A stretch of 64,000 bases of DNA from Planctomycetota bacterium (lineage in GTDB: Bacteria > Planctomycetota > Planctomycetia > Pirellulales > Lacipirellulaceae), in NCBI GenBank assembly GCA_029781135.1, contig JAKOXH010000051.1, positions 62,001-126,000 of the forward strand, written 5' to 3'. The position numbers were made by a program, and so were the translations under genes. Below the pieces are notes generated by a model. The model was not told the DNA's origin and did not search any database. It saw only the letters and a list, made by a program, of their open reading frames with translations. Shown in pieces: positions 17,569 through 26,688 of this stretch (its first letter is position 1; every line of letters begins with the position of its first letter).

Positions 17569-18744
17569 TCAAAACGATCTGCAGCGACCGTTCCGCAAAC
17601 GGCCCAACAAACCAACGTAGCTCACCAGCGCTAACCCGATCAGACTTAAAGTCGCTGGCTCGGGAACGCGCGAGTAAACCACGCTATCCACTTGGATCAA
17701 TAGGTCACTCGCGTGGCCGCCCAAGTTAATTCCATTCGTGTCGACATAGCTTCGGTTCGCAATTGCAGCCAATGGAATGACGAGGTCATGGAATTGGCCG
17801 TCAACGGGCAGGTTTCCAAAGTTCACCGACTGATACGTGAATCCACCGGCTGTTTGCATATAAAACTGCACAAAGACCGATGGGTCGTTCCCCGTGGCTG
17901 CCATGCGGATCGTCACCGTATCGTAGTTGGAGAGATCAACCGGGCGGGCGTTGAATGAACCACCGGCATTCTGAGTTCCGTTGCCCCACGTGATGGCAGC
18001 GCCTGGGCCGCCACCGAGATCCGTCCATTGGAGGGCGCCGCCAACGATCGACATGCCGGAGTTATTCTGACCGCCATTTCCGCCGCCGACCGCGCCGCAG
18101 TCGAAGTTGCAGATAACGCCGTCAAAGTCGGCGGCACCACCATCGTGGTCGGCAATCGTGCGCGACGTTAAGGGCGTACCGACACTTCTCACTTCCTGCA
18201 ATGTCCAAATTAGATTGCCTTCCGCCGCATGGTCGCGGATGTTCATGCCAATCGTGCGTATGTACGCCTTCTGATCCGCCGTCAAACCGGAAAGCGGTAG
18301 TGAATATGTAGTCAAGCCGGGAGCGACCGCGACATCTGGCCCGAGCGCGACATATGTGCTCGACGTGTTGGCCTGAACAAAGAACTGAACATTCACGTTG
18401 CCCACACCGCTTTGGGCCAAATCGAACTCTAGTGACGACAGTCCCGTCAAGTCGAGGCCGCCGCAGCAGCCGCTGCCGAACAGTGCCGGGGTGTCGCGAA
18501 TTGTGTTGAAGCCGTCCGTGAATGCCTGACTGCCACCAGCGGTGGCGCTCGTCTCGGTAATTTGCAGAGCGCCGACTGAATTGGCCAGCGTTGCACTCGT
18601 GCTTCCCGCACCGAAGTTTCTGAACCAGTCCTGTGTACCCGATGGCCAAGTGTATAACACACCCGGCGTCTGCGCCAAAGAACTCGCCGCAAAGCACAAC
18701 GCGAGGCTTGCGAACGTAGTAATCACCGACAGTCGTGACTTCAT
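17569..18744 (-). CDS. Secreted PEP-CTERM protein, paralogue of the neighbour
   Basis: Exported protein of 391 residues with signal MKSRLSVITTFASLALCFAA and a GGAGGAG site before the ATG at 18744. The body repeats the plan of the downstream gene: VLYTWPSGTQDWFRNFG, then QEVRSVGTPLTSRTIADHD, GGQNNSGMSIVGGALQWTDLG and AAITWGNGTQNAGGSFNARP. It ends with VPEPATLSLIGLALVSYVG and a basic tail, a PEP-CTERM anchor, without dockerin loops. The two genes look like a tandem duplication followed by gain or loss of the dockerin segment. No enzyme motif is visible; two carbohydrate-binding-type beta-sandwiches are the best description. Confidence 0.75.
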   Translation of the reverse strand: MKSRLSVITTFASLALCFAASSLAQTPGVLYTWPSGTQDWFRNFGAGSTSATLANSVGALQITETSATAGGSQAFTDGFNTIRDTPALFGSGCCGGLDLTGLSSLEFDLAQSGVGNVNVQFFVQANTSSTYVALGPDVAVAPGLTTYSLPLSGLTADQKAYIRTIGMNIRDHAAEGNLIWTLQEVRSVGTPLTSRTIADHDGGAADFDGVICNFDCGAVGGGNGGQNNSGMSIVGGALQWTDLGGGPGAAITWGNGTQNAGGSFNARPVDLSNYDTVTIRMAATGNDPSVFVQFYMQTAGGFTYQSVNFGNLPVDGQFHDLVIPLAAIANRSYVDTNGINLGGHASDLLIQVDSVVYSRVPEPATLSLIGLALVSYVGLLGRLRNGRCRSF

Positions 18745-19163
18745 TAGAGCTCCTCCAACCAGTGTTAACAGAATCAAAGCAGTCCAGCTCAACCGTGTGA
18801 ATCAACACCCCTCAACGCTGTGCCTTCAACCTCTTTCGACTTGGCAGCGGATGCCGCAGACGATTACCAACTAGCCGGAACCGGCGTCGCAGACATCCGC
18901 CTCCCCACCCGATTGTAGTCACCTAGAAACGTAAAACTCCACCGAATAATTCCAACCGATTTGCCAATCCTCGAATGAGTGCCCTCGTGTTCAACTACTT
19001 GAACTAAGTCTAACGTGGCCCGTGGAAGCTGTCCACCATTTAATAGGTTTGATAAGAAAAAAGGAGAAAAATGTGCCCGGACGAAAACCGCGAGTACTTT
19101 TGACCTTTGCTTGCCTCTGTGATGCCACGTTCGCCTGGAAAACCACGCCGGCATATCCGCCGC
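18745..19163. other. Intergenic region, 419 bases, no gene recognised
   Basis: This gap separates the GH5 fusion gene from the PEP-CTERM pair and must hold the promoter of the pair. On the plus strand AAGGAG at 19061 precedes a 10-codon open frame at 19071-19103 (MCPDENREYF), which is too short to call a gene. Nothing else coding is visible. Confidence 0.6.
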
Positions 19164-22100
19164 TTATTTGGCAGCTAGACTTCGGTTATGCCCCTCGATT
19201 TCCCGCACGATATCGGGATCGGCAAATGCCGGGTTGGCACGCCCCCAGGGATCCCACGAGCCGGAACTCCAAAAGAAAGCCGAGAATACGTGATAGCGCG
19301 ATGGTTGGACTTTCAGAAAATCGAGCAATGCCCGGTGGTACTGCACTCGCAGCGCTCGCAGCGCGGGGTCCTTCCAAGGCGAGTGTTGCGGCAGGCCCGC
19401 ACCTTCCCAGGGTTTGGCGGCCGCTGTCTTTGCGTCGCTTTCCCCGTGCAGTGGCGACCGTCCACCGATGCCGACTTCAGTAAACTGCAGCGGCGTCTCG
19501 GTCGAAACGGTGAGGCCAAACTCACTGAGTTCCTTCATAAAACTCTCTATACCGCGGACGAAGTCATCCTTCGTCGGGGGGACCGTCATCGGAAAGTAAG
19601 ACGATATGCCAACAAAATCGCAGTCGTTGAGCAGGTTCTGAAGCTGCACACGCTGTTCGGCCGTAGGTTCAATGTCCTTGGCACCCGTGGGATTCGTTTG
19701 CCCCGCGACCTTGTTATGGTTCAGGCTCACGCCAATTTTCATGTTTCTTAGTTCCGGGCGACTGCGGAGTAGCTCCACGATCTTGCGATACGAATCAGGA
19801 TATTTGAACAGGCTGGTGCCCATTTCACCGGAAAGGCACAACTCGACCCGAGTGTTGGGCCGAATCGTCTTGGCCAGTTCGTCGGTAATGGAACCAAGCA
19901 CCAGTTCGCTGTACGAATCGCCGCCATACGAGACGAGCGGATCGAAGTCGATCCAGTTGCGCCATTGCTGCACCCGGCCCCCTGGGTCGATGTGCGGCAG
20001 AATGGCAATCCCCAAGTTGCGTTGCACCATGCGCTCGAAGACGCGATGCAGGTTTTGCCGCAGCTTCTCTCGCGACTCATCCGTAAATACTTCATAATTG
20101 AAAGTACCTGCCTCGTAGGTGCCAAAGGAATCGATCTTCAAGTCGTCGGTGAGATCGACGAGGACCGAAACGACGACGTTGAGTCGCCGTTCGCCGTGAT
20201 TAGCGGCGTCGTCGACGGCCTTGAGGGCAGCATCGACTGAGCGGCCGGGCTCGATGAAAACCGAGGAATTCAGTTGCGTTGGCGTTGGCGACCGTTTGGA
20301 AGATGCATCTGCCGATTGTGAATCGCCGCCGAACTCAATCTCAACACGCGATAATTCAACCTTGGGCGCCTTGGCTTGCCCCGGCCCGGAACCCTTCGCG
20401 TTCGAAGGCTTATCCGCCACGTAGCTAATCTTCAGATCGGTTGCCTCATTGCCTGCGCTGCCGGTAAACAGAATTGGCGTCAAGTAGCCGTAAACGGTTT
20501 GAGCCGAGGGCAGGGCTTTCCTATCGGGTTTCGCGGCTCGATAGCCATTTTGCTTGGTGCCGGTTTGAAACTGTAACTTCGTGTCGTCTTGAGCAAACGC
20601 ATACACGGCCCAACTCTTGATTGGCCCGCCAACACGGTACACGACTTCAGCACCCGGCTCCAAAGCCAGACGATGGCAATCTTCTTGAACTGTGCGGGCG
20701 TTTTCGCTGGCGACGGTAACCTTACCCGTGGTGACCGCTGTTTGCGAAAGGTCGCGGCATTCGTCGACGAGCGTGTGACACGTTACAACTACCGGACCAA
20801 CGACATTTGAAGCGGGGGACTCCCCGGCCGAGTTTCGAGCCACAACACGGTACCAGTATTTCTTGCCAACTTCCGCGTGGTCGTCGTTGAATAGCGGCCG
20901 ATACTGCACGTCGGCATCGGAGAAGTTCGCCGCGATTTTGTCCCAAGGTCCGGTTTCGGCCGAGGCACGCCAAATGTCGTAATCTGACGCGCCGGTGGCT
21001 CCTTGCCACGAGATTGCGCTGACTTTTTCAATCGGCAGCAAAGTGGGCGGTGCCGGGCGTTCGAGAGGGAGTGGTTGCAGGCCGCGAATTTCGTAGGCTT
21101 TATCGCGCATCAGGGCAACGACGGCCCGCTCGTCGTACCGCTGGCCGGAATCAAAACCCGGCCAGTGAAACGCCTTATAGATGTTCTTGCCGGTGCCCAC
21201 TTCCATGTGCCAGTAGAAGCCGCCCTCGCGACGGTGCATTCGCAAACTCCAAAGGAGCGCGCCAGAAATGCCATCGTCGATCACGGTTTGAAGGGCATTG
21301 GCAATATGAGGCGTTTCGACGAAGCCGAATTCGCCGACAAAAAACGCCTTCTTTCCCTTGGTGCGGGCGTGGGCCTCGCGTATTGGTTTCACAAAATCGC
21401 GACTATCGCCAAACGGATAGTGGTGCGTGGAAATGACATCGATATTCGGGTCGTCGAGCGATGCCGTCGGAAAGCTGTTCAGCGATTGCCCGTCCAAAAT
21501 GAGATGGTGCTTGTCCAACTGCCGGATGTAGGCGGCGATCTGCCGCGTCCATTCCGGCGTCGGCAAGATTTCATTCCCGGTTTCCCAACCAAATACGGCC
21601 GGGTCGTCGCGGTACGTTATGCCAGTATAGGTGTTTTTTCGTTCCAGCACGAAGCGGATCGTGGCCTTGAAATCGGCGATGATTTGCGGGTCGGTCCAGA
21701 ATGCCTCGGCGGGTTTGCCGCGAAACGCCGCGTACTCGCCGACACCGCCCCACCATTTCGCATGGTCGACAAAGGGAATAATGATGCGAATTCCCTTGCG
21801 GTTCGCTACTTCGAGCAGCTTATCGAGCGCTCGAAAACCCTCTTCATTGAAATCGCCCGGTTTGCGGACATGGATGAACTCGCCCATATCCGAACCTTCG
21901 CGAAAGACGCTGATCACGTAGGTCCGAGCAACCTGGCCCCCCATTTGACGAACCGATTCCAGTGCGTCCTCGATCTCAAACTCATTGGGCCAGCGCCAAG
22001 GACTTGGTTTGGTGAATTCGTACGCATCTTCCATCAACACCAAGTTCGGAATGTTGAACGAAATGAACCGGAAGAGTTGGTCGCCGTCGTAAAGTTGATC

Positions 22101-22226
22101 GCCGCGGCGGGTGAGGAAATGCGCGAGCTTCGGCTCAGCGGCCTGGGCGATCAGCGTCGTGCTTAAAGTGACGGCAGCAATTAAGCCTGCGTGCAATAGC
22201 GTTTGCAACCGAGTTCGTGAAAACAC
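19164..22226 (-). CDS. Multidomain GH5 - FN3 - GH113-like mannanase
   Basis: Secreted protein of about 1020 residues with two catalytic barrels. A signal peptide (LLHAGLIAAVTLSTTLIAQA) leads into a GH5 domain at about 30-385: RTYVISVFREG, acid/base Glu near 216 in GWETGNEILP, nucleophile near 298 in FFVGEFGFVE. A fibronectin III domain (ISWQGATGASDYDIWRA, KYWYRVVARNSAGESPAS) and a CBM-like beta-sandwich follow. A second clan GH-A barrel spans about 650-1015, with ELCLSGEMGTS (Glu near 800), FVGISSYFPM and FTEVGIGG (Glu near 915), which parallels the GH113-like gene at 12671. The GTG at 22226 with GAGG upstream lies 19 bases after the symporter stop; an ATG at 22346 would overlap that gene by 101 bases and is less likely. 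Mannan as substrate follows from context. Confidence 0.82.
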   Translation of the reverse strand: MFSRTRLQTLLHAGLIAAVTLSTTLIAQAAEPKLAHFLTRRGDQLYDGDQLFRFISFNIPNLVLMEDAYEFTKPSPWRWPNEFEIEDALESVRQMGGQVARTYVISVFREGSDMGEFIHVRKPGDFNEEGFRALDKLLEVANRKGIRIIIPFVDHAKWWGGVGEYAAFRGKPAEAFWTDPQIIADFKATIRFVLERKNTYTGITYRDDPAVFGWETGNEILPTPEWTRQIAAYIRQLDKHHLILDGQSLNSFPTASLDDPNIDVISTHHYPFGDSRDFVKPIREAHARTKGKKAFFVGEFGFVETPHIANALQTVIDDGISGALLWSLRMHRREGGFYWHMEVGTGKNIYKAFHWPGFDSGQRYDERAVVALMRDKAYEIRGLQPLPLERPAPPTLLPIEKVSAISWQGATGASDYDIWRASAETGPWDKIAANFSDADVQYRPLFNDDHAEVGKKYWYRVVARNSAGESPASNVVGPVVVTCHTLVDECRDLSQTAVTTGKVTVASENARTVQEDCHRLALEPGAEVVYRVGGPIKSWAVYAFAQDDTKLQFQTGTKQNGYRAAKPDRKALPSAQTVYGYLTPILFTGSAGNEATDLKISYVADKPSNAKGSGPGQAKAPKVELSRVEIEFGGDSQSADASSKRSPTPTQLNSSVFIEPGRSVDAALKAVDDAANHGERRLNVVVSVLVDLTDDLKIDSFGTYEAGTFNYEVFTDESREKLRQNLHRVFERMVQRNLGIAILPHIDPGGRVQQWRNWIDFDPLVSYGGDSYSELVLGSITDELAKTIRPNTRVELCLSGEMGTSLFKYPDSYRKIVELLRSRPELRNMKIGVSLNHNKVAGQTNPTGAKDIEPTAEQRVQLQNLLNDCDFVGISSYFPMTVPPTKDDFVRGIESFMKELSEFGLTVSTETPLQFTEVGIGGRSPLHGESDAKTAAAKPWEGAGLPQHSPWKDPALRALRVQYHRALLDFLKVQPSRYHVFSAFFWSSGSWDPWGRANPAFADPDIVREIEGHNRSLAAK

Positions 22227-22245
22227 CTTCCGCCTCGCTTTCGAA

Positions 22246-24108
22246 TCAACGCGCAGCGGGCGAAACCGCTGCTTCCTGCGGTAGCTTATCGTACCAGTTG
22301 GACTTGATGAACACGCTGGCAACAACCAAGACCACCAGCGTGCCACCGAACCAAGTCCATGATTTTAGCACCAAGAAAATCGGTAGCGACGTGAGGCACA
22401 GTTGCCACACGATACCGACCGCGACATTCAATACGTCCTTGGCAAAATCATCGTTCGGATGAAACGTCGGGTCCTCGGCGACGACCTGTTGGCGAATCGG
22501 CCCCCACGCTCCCCAAGGCCGCGTCGTGCGATAAAAATGCTTCAAGATTTCGTCATCCTCTGGCTCGCCCAAATACGTTCCCGCGATGCAACCGATGAGC
22601 GAAAGTACGAGCAGGAACGGCAATGTGTAAAGAGCATTGACAGAATACCCCATGGCCATGTTAACCAACTTGGGCACGATCATGGCCCCCACAATGCCGC
22701 TGACCATTCCCCAGAAGTAGCCGTAGCCGTTGAACCGCCACCAATACCACTTGAGCATATTTGCGATAACGTAGCCGCCATAAAGAGCGCCGACGATCCA
22801 CATCATCACATCAAAGATGTTCGTCGTCATTAGCCCAAACACGATCCCCACGACGAGCACCGCGAACGAAGCCACGCGACTCAGCCAGACTTCCGTTTGC
22901 GGCGTCGAATTCGGCTTGAAGAATCGCTTGTAGATATCGTTCACGATGTAGGCGGGCGCCGCATTGATCGTGGCCGCGAAGTTCGACATGAATGCCGCCA
23001 ACAAGCCGGCTAGCAGCAACCCCACAACACCCTGCGGTACGTACCGCGTGAGCACGATCGGTAGCAACCGCTCAAAATCAGGCTTTTCCATCGCCCGCAG
23101 ATCCGGCATGCAATAGGCCAGGGCGAGAATCGTGATTCCCGTGATCATCATGTAGCGCGGGAAATATAGAACCACGTTCACCATGCCGTTCATCATGCAG
23201 GCTTCGCGTGGATTGCGGGTGGCCAATACGCGCTGCATGTCGTAATTCGGTGCGGGTCCGGCGAGGCTTGCCAGGATGCCCTTGAAGAACATCAGACCAA
23301 AGATAATACCGAACCATTCGAGTTGGTCCTTGTGGATCGCTTCGGCAACTTGATCCAAGATACCGGTCCAATTAAGGTCCAGTTTCACGCCGAAAAACGG
23401 ATTCGCCCAGCCGGCGGGAATCGAATGGGCAATCATCTCGGGCGAGACCTTGGACATCGCCACGATGCCAATGATCAACGAAGTGATGGTAAGAATCGTG
23501 AACTGCATCACCTCGGTGGCCACCACGCTGATCATGCCGCCCTTAATCGCGTAAACCGACGTGAGCGCCAGAATAATCACGGCATAAATGTTTTCGTTCG
23601 TGTACCAGCCGGTCGATTGAGCAGTAAATTGCCAAGTGGGCGGCAACATCGCAACCGCGAACTTGCCAATTCCCTTGAAGGCATAGGCTAGCATCCCCAC
23701 CGTGTTGACTAGGGCAAACAACACGACGCTCAGATGAGCCAGATTGGCGCCCGTGCCACGACCGAAGCGGAACTGAATCCACTCAGCCCCGGTGAGCACG
23801 TTGGAACGCCGCAGCCAGGCGCTCAGGAACATCATCAAGAAAATCTGGTTGAAGACCGGCCACAAGAACGGCAGCCAAATGCTCTTCAAGCCGTAAACGA
23901 AGAGCCAGTACACCATCAACATGGTGCCGGCGATATCGAACATGCCCGAAGCGTCGGAGATCCCCAGCAGGTACCAGGGCAGCGACTTGCCGCCCAAGAA
24001 GTAGGAATCCATATCCTTGGCGCCGCGCTTTGAGACCCACAGGCCCACGAGAATCGTGGCCACGAAATAGGCAATCAAGACGGCAACATCGACGGAATGG
24101 ATCGTCAT
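22246..24108 (-). CDS. Sodium:solute symporter (SSS family)
   Basis: Inner-membrane transporter of 620 residues with about 13-14 hydrophobic segments. Typical SSS features are the N-terminal VDVAVLIAYFVATILVGLWVSKRGAKDMDSYFLGGKSLPWY block and the conserved unwound helix region in LGISDASGMFDIAGTMLMVYW. The region GILASLAGPAPNYDMQRVLATRNPREA is also characteristic. Family members import sugars, amino acids or vitamins with sodium. Its position between the GH5 fusion gene (19 bases downstream) and the GH130 gene suggests uptake of mannobiose or short manno-oligosaccharides. This would replace an ABC system or the TonB-dependent SusCD pair of Bacteroidetes; neither is present in this window. Transport class is firm; substrate is inferred. 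Confidence 0.9.
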   Translation of the reverse strand: MTIHSVDVAVLIAYFVATILVGLWVSKRGAKDMDSYFLGGKSLPWYLLGISDASGMFDIAGTMLMVYWLFVYGLKSIWLPFLWPVFNQIFLMMFLSAWLRRSNVLTGAEWIQFRFGRGTGANLAHLSVVLFALVNTVGMLAYAFKGIGKFAVAMLPPTWQFTAQSTGWYTNENIYAVIILALTSVYAIKGGMISVVATEVMQFTILTITSLIIGIVAMSKVSPEMIAHSIPAGWANPFFGVKLDLNWTGILDQVAEAIHKDQLEWFGIIFGLMFFKGILASLAGPAPNYDMQRVLATRNPREACMMNGMVNVVLYFPRYMMITGITILALAYCMPDLRAMEKPDFERLLPIVLTRYVPQGVVGLLLAGLLAAFMSNFAATINAAPAYIVNDIYKRFFKPNSTPQTEVWLSRVASFAVLVVGIVFGLMTTNIFDVMMWIVGALYGGYVIANMLKWYWWRFNGYGYFWGMVSGIVGAMIVPKLVNMAMGYSVNALYTLPFLLVLSLIGCIAGTYLGEPEDDEILKHFYRTTRPWGAWGPIRQQVVAEDPTFHPNDDFAKDVLNVAVGIVWQLCLTSLPIFLVLKSWTWFGGTLVVLVVASVFIKSNWYDKLPQEAAVSPAAR

Positions 24109-24183
24109 GATTCAGCGTCGCCAACCGAGCTATGCGGACTTCTCAATAACGCACTGAAAAACTCGAACAAAATCTTCGCCTGG

Positions 24184-24224
24184 CACCCTCACCCCGACCC
24201 TCTCCCAAAGGGAAAGGGAGAGTG
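24184..24224. repeat. GGGGTGAGGG-type palindromic repeat
   Basis: On the minus strand it reads CTCTCCC, a spacer, GGGAGAG and then GGTCGGGGTGAGGG. Four related copies lie at 26570-26600, 36566-36596, 43186-43222 and 48257-48286. It lies between the GH130 stop and the symporter start. Confidence 0.8.
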
Positions 24225-24230
24225 TGCGTT

Positions 24231-25292
24231 CTAGAATAACTGCGAATTTTCTTTAGTGAAAGAAATCAGTTCACTCAGGTGAGCAAAAGCCACGCAACAC
24301 GAGGTATCGGCGGCGCCGTAGTAAATTGCGAGCCGGTCGGATGCCTTATCGTGCAGGGCCGCACACGGGAACACCACATTGGGCACATGGCCGAAAACTT
24401 CGTAGTCCGCTTCGGGCGTGAGAATGTGCTGATTCGTGCGGTAGAGTACCTTCCACGGCTCGTTGCGATCGAGAATGGCCGCTCCCATGCTGTAGACGAA
24501 GCCGTTGCAGGTATCCATCACCCCGTGATAGATCATGAGCCAGCCTTCGTCGATTTCGATGGGAATCGGGCCGGCACCGATCTTCGTGCGTTGCCACCAT
24601 TGGCCTACCTCGCCGCCGCCACGACGCATCATCAAGCGATGCATACCCCAGTGGCACATATCGGGGCTTTGGCTTACGAAGATGTCGCCGAAGGGCGTAT
24701 GACCGTCATCGCTCGGCCGGCTCAGCATGAAGTACTTGCCGTTGATCTTCCGCGGAAATAGCACGCCATTGCGATTAAAAGGCAAAAATGCATTTTCCAG
24801 CCGCTCGAACGTTTTGAAGTCGCGCGTCGATGCGATGCTAATCGTGGGCCCGTTGTGTCCGCCGCACCACGTGATGTAATAAGTACCATCGATTTCGCAC
24901 AACCGCGGGTCATAAGCGTAATCGGCGAGCGATTTGGGATCTCCCTTGGCGAAATCGATCTTCTTCGGATCGATGTCCCATTTCATGCCGTCGGTGCTCC
25001 AGCCCAGGTGCAAATGCGGAAAGCGGTCGCGCTTCTCCAACCGAAACACGCCGACAAACCGATCGCCGTAGCGCGCGACGGCACTGTTGTAAACGCCTTG
25101 AACCCCCGGCAAGTGATGGCGGCCGATCAGTGGATTTTGGGAATATCGCCACACGACATCGCTGCTCTGCGGCCCACGCTCTTGCCAAGGAACTTGAATA
25201 CTCACACCACTATCGGACGGCTGTAAACCGTTCTCGCCTCCATCGATGGGCCGCGATGCGCGGCGAATTGGGGACTTAATTTCGCTGGTCAT
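24231..25292 (-). CDS. GH130 beta-mannoside phosphorylase
   Basis: Glycoside hydrolase family 130 protein of 353 residues with no signal peptide, so cytoplasmic. Five-bladed propeller motifs are visible: GVYNSAVARYGDRFVGVFR, YDPRLCEIDGTYYITWCGG, NRNGVLFPRKINGKYFMLSRPS, GAGPIPIEIDEGWLMIYHGV, and PNVVFPCAALHDKASDRLAIYYGAADT. The Asp of YDPR matches the family's single catalytic acid, and the basic and His residues in SRPS and YHG regions form the phosphate pocket. The reaction would be phosphorolysis of beta-1,4-mannosides to alpha-mannose 1-phosphate. The ATG at 25292 has GAGG eight bases upstream and gives the usual family length; an in-frame upstream start at 25403 is less likely. It is divergent from the LacI gene and first in the mannan block. 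Confidence 0.9.
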   Translation of the reverse strand: MTSEIKSPIRRASRPIDGGENGLQPSDSGVSIQVPWQERGPQSSDVVWRYSQNPLIGRHHLPGVQGVYNSAVARYGDRFVGVFRLEKRDRFPHLHLGWSTDGMKWDIDPKKIDFAKGDPKSLADYAYDPRLCEIDGTYYITWCGGHNGPTISIASTRDFKTFERLENAFLPFNRNGVLFPRKINGKYFMLSRPSDDGHTPFGDIFVSQSPDMCHWGMHRLMMRRGGGEVGQWWQRTKIGAGPIPIEIDEGWLMIYHGVMDTCNGFVYSMGAAILDRNEPWKVLYRTNQHILTPEADYEVFGHVPNVVFPCAALHDKASDRLAIYYGAADTSCCVAFAHLSELISFTKENSQLF

Positions 25293-25346
25293 GGCATCGG
25301 CCTCGCCACCGAGAACTGGTTCTACTTTCGGATGATTGACACCGAA

Positions 25347-25372
25347 CCGCGAGAAACCATAATAAATCGCGG
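25347..25372. promoter_or_regulatory. Possible LacI-type operator
   Basis: An interrupted palindrome, CCGCGA and TCGCGG with a 14-base spacer, lies in the space between the divergent LacI and GH130 genes. The place is right for an operator but the spacer is longer than in classic LacI-family sites, so this is a weak proposal. Confidence 0.25.
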
Positions 25373-25487
25373 GCTTAAAATAGTTTAGCCACGCCGCAGC
25401 CATGTGTCTACCATCTGGGCAGCGTCCGACCTTCGGAACTGCCGCTCCACCTGTTTACAGGCGGTGAACCACGTTTAACCTTTCTTG

Positions 25488-26558
25488 ATGAAGCGCATCG
25501 ACATGTCGTCATCGCACGTACCACGATTGAAGGATGTGGCCAAGGCGGCGAATGTCTCGCTGGCCGCCGCCTCGCGAATCTTGCGCGGCGATCGCGAGCG
25601 CTTCGGCGAAGATACCTGCCGCCGCGTTCTGGAAGCCTCCCAGCAACTTGGGTGGCGGCGTAACTTGCTCGTCAGCGGGATGCAGACGGGCCGCACCCAA
25701 ACGATCGGCGTGATGATTCCGCCCTACGATTCGTTTTGGGTGAGCGTGCTTTCCGGGATTCACGATGCTTTGGCGGAACGCGATTACCTTCCCATCACCG
25801 TGTGGATCGGCAACCTCGGCGACATGCCCCACTTCGAAAAAGAAGAAGGCGATGGCTTACGCCAGATTAATCGCTTGCTCGACCGGCGGGTCGACGGCCT
25901 GATCATGTGGCCGCCATTTGGCTTGGCGTACTACCACCATTTTCCCGAATTCGTTGAGCGGCGCGTACCAGTCGCCGTGATTGATCACTATTCTTCCGTG
26001 GCTGACTCGGTTGAAACCGATGAAGAACAGGCGACCTCGGTCGTCGCGGAGCATCTACTTCACTTAGGTCATCGCCGCATCGCCTGTCTATCAAGCCGCG
26101 AATCACCCTCGCAAACTTGGGCGATCAAACGGCGCACTTCATTTGAAGAAGCCGTCGCGTCCTGCCCTGGCGCCAAAGTGAAAAGTTGGCGACTGAATCC
26201 CCAAGGTACCAATGGCGTTGAGGTAGCTCGCGAGCTACTACAAGACGCGTTGCGCCCGACCGCGGTGTTCGCCGTTTCCGACCACGAAGCGGCCTTTGTG
26301 CAGCAGGCCGCGGCGGAACTCAATCTGGCGATACCGCGCGATCTGTCGCTTATTGGATTCGCTGACTTGGATTTCGCTGCGACGATGAAACCACCGCTCA
26401 CGACAATGCGGCAAAAACCTCATGAAATTGGCCGGATGGCGGCCAAGCTCATCATCGACCGCATCGATGGCGTAATCGCCGACAGCGATGCCCCCACGAC
26501 CATCAAAGTTGCGGCTGAATTAGTGATCCGGAGTTCGACCGCGAAACCGCGCGACTAG
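25488..26558 (+). CDS. LacI-family transcriptional regulator
   Basis: DNA-binding regulator of about 356 residues. The N-terminal helix-turn-helix is RLKDVAKAANVSLAAASRILRGD, with the hinge helix at RRVLEASQQLGWRRN. The periplasmic-binding-like core starts at TIGVMIPPYDSFWVSVLSGI and includes VDGLIMWPPFG, TSVVAEHLLHLGHRRIACLS, TAVFAVSDHEAAF and the final LSLIGFADLDFAATMKPPLTTM. It stands head to head with the GH130 gene, so it is the likely local regulator of mannan use, binding a mannoside or mannose derivative. Possible starts are TTG 25485, ATG 25488 and ATG 25503; none has a strong ribosome site. Confidence 0.92.
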   Translation: MKRIDMSSSHVPRLKDVAKAANVSLAAASRILRGDRERFGEDTCRRVLEASQQLGWRRNLLVSGMQTGRTQTIGVMIPPYDSFWVSVLSGIHDALAERDYLPITVWIGNLGDMPHFEKEEGDGLRQINRLLDRRVDGLIMWPPFGLAYYHHFPEFVERRVPVAVIDHYSSVADSVETDEEQATSVVAEHLLHLGHRRIACLSSRESPSQTWAIKRRTSFEEAVASCPGAKVKSWRLNPQGTNGVEVARELLQDALRPTAVFAVSDHEAAFVQQAAAELNLAIPRDLSLIGFADLDFAATMKPPLTTMRQKPHEIGRMAAKLIIDRIDGVIADSDAPTTIKVAAELVIRSSTAKPRD

Positions 26559-26569
26559 CGAATTACTCC

Positions 26570-26600
26570 CTCTCCCATTGGGAGCGGGCCGGGGTGAGGG
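26570..26600. repeat. GGGGTGAGGG-type palindromic repeat
   Basis: CTCTCCCATTGGGAGCGGGCC followed by GGGGTGAGGG. It lies just after the LacI stop codon, between convergent genes. Confidence 0.8.
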
Positions 26601-26688
26601 CGACATGGCGAAGATTGCAGTTTGCAGTCCCTTTGTAGCACGCTGATATCCGCTTGCCTCAGTGAAAACGAAGTTTTCTTTCCGAATA

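Noticed and set aside
10856..18744. Search for an exosortase partner of the PEP-CTERM proteins
   Set aside because: No multi-pass protein with the exosortase Cys/Arg/His pattern is seen in the window; it is probably encoded elsewhere.
19071..19103. A 10-codon open frame after AAGGAG
   Set aside because: Too short to support as a gene; the ribosome site could be chance in an A/G-rich stretch.
21003..22166. A 387-codon open frame opposite the GH5 fusion gene
   Set aside because: The minus-strand gene has catalytic motifs throughout; the plus-strand frame is Arg-rich, has no ribosome site and no recognisable fold.
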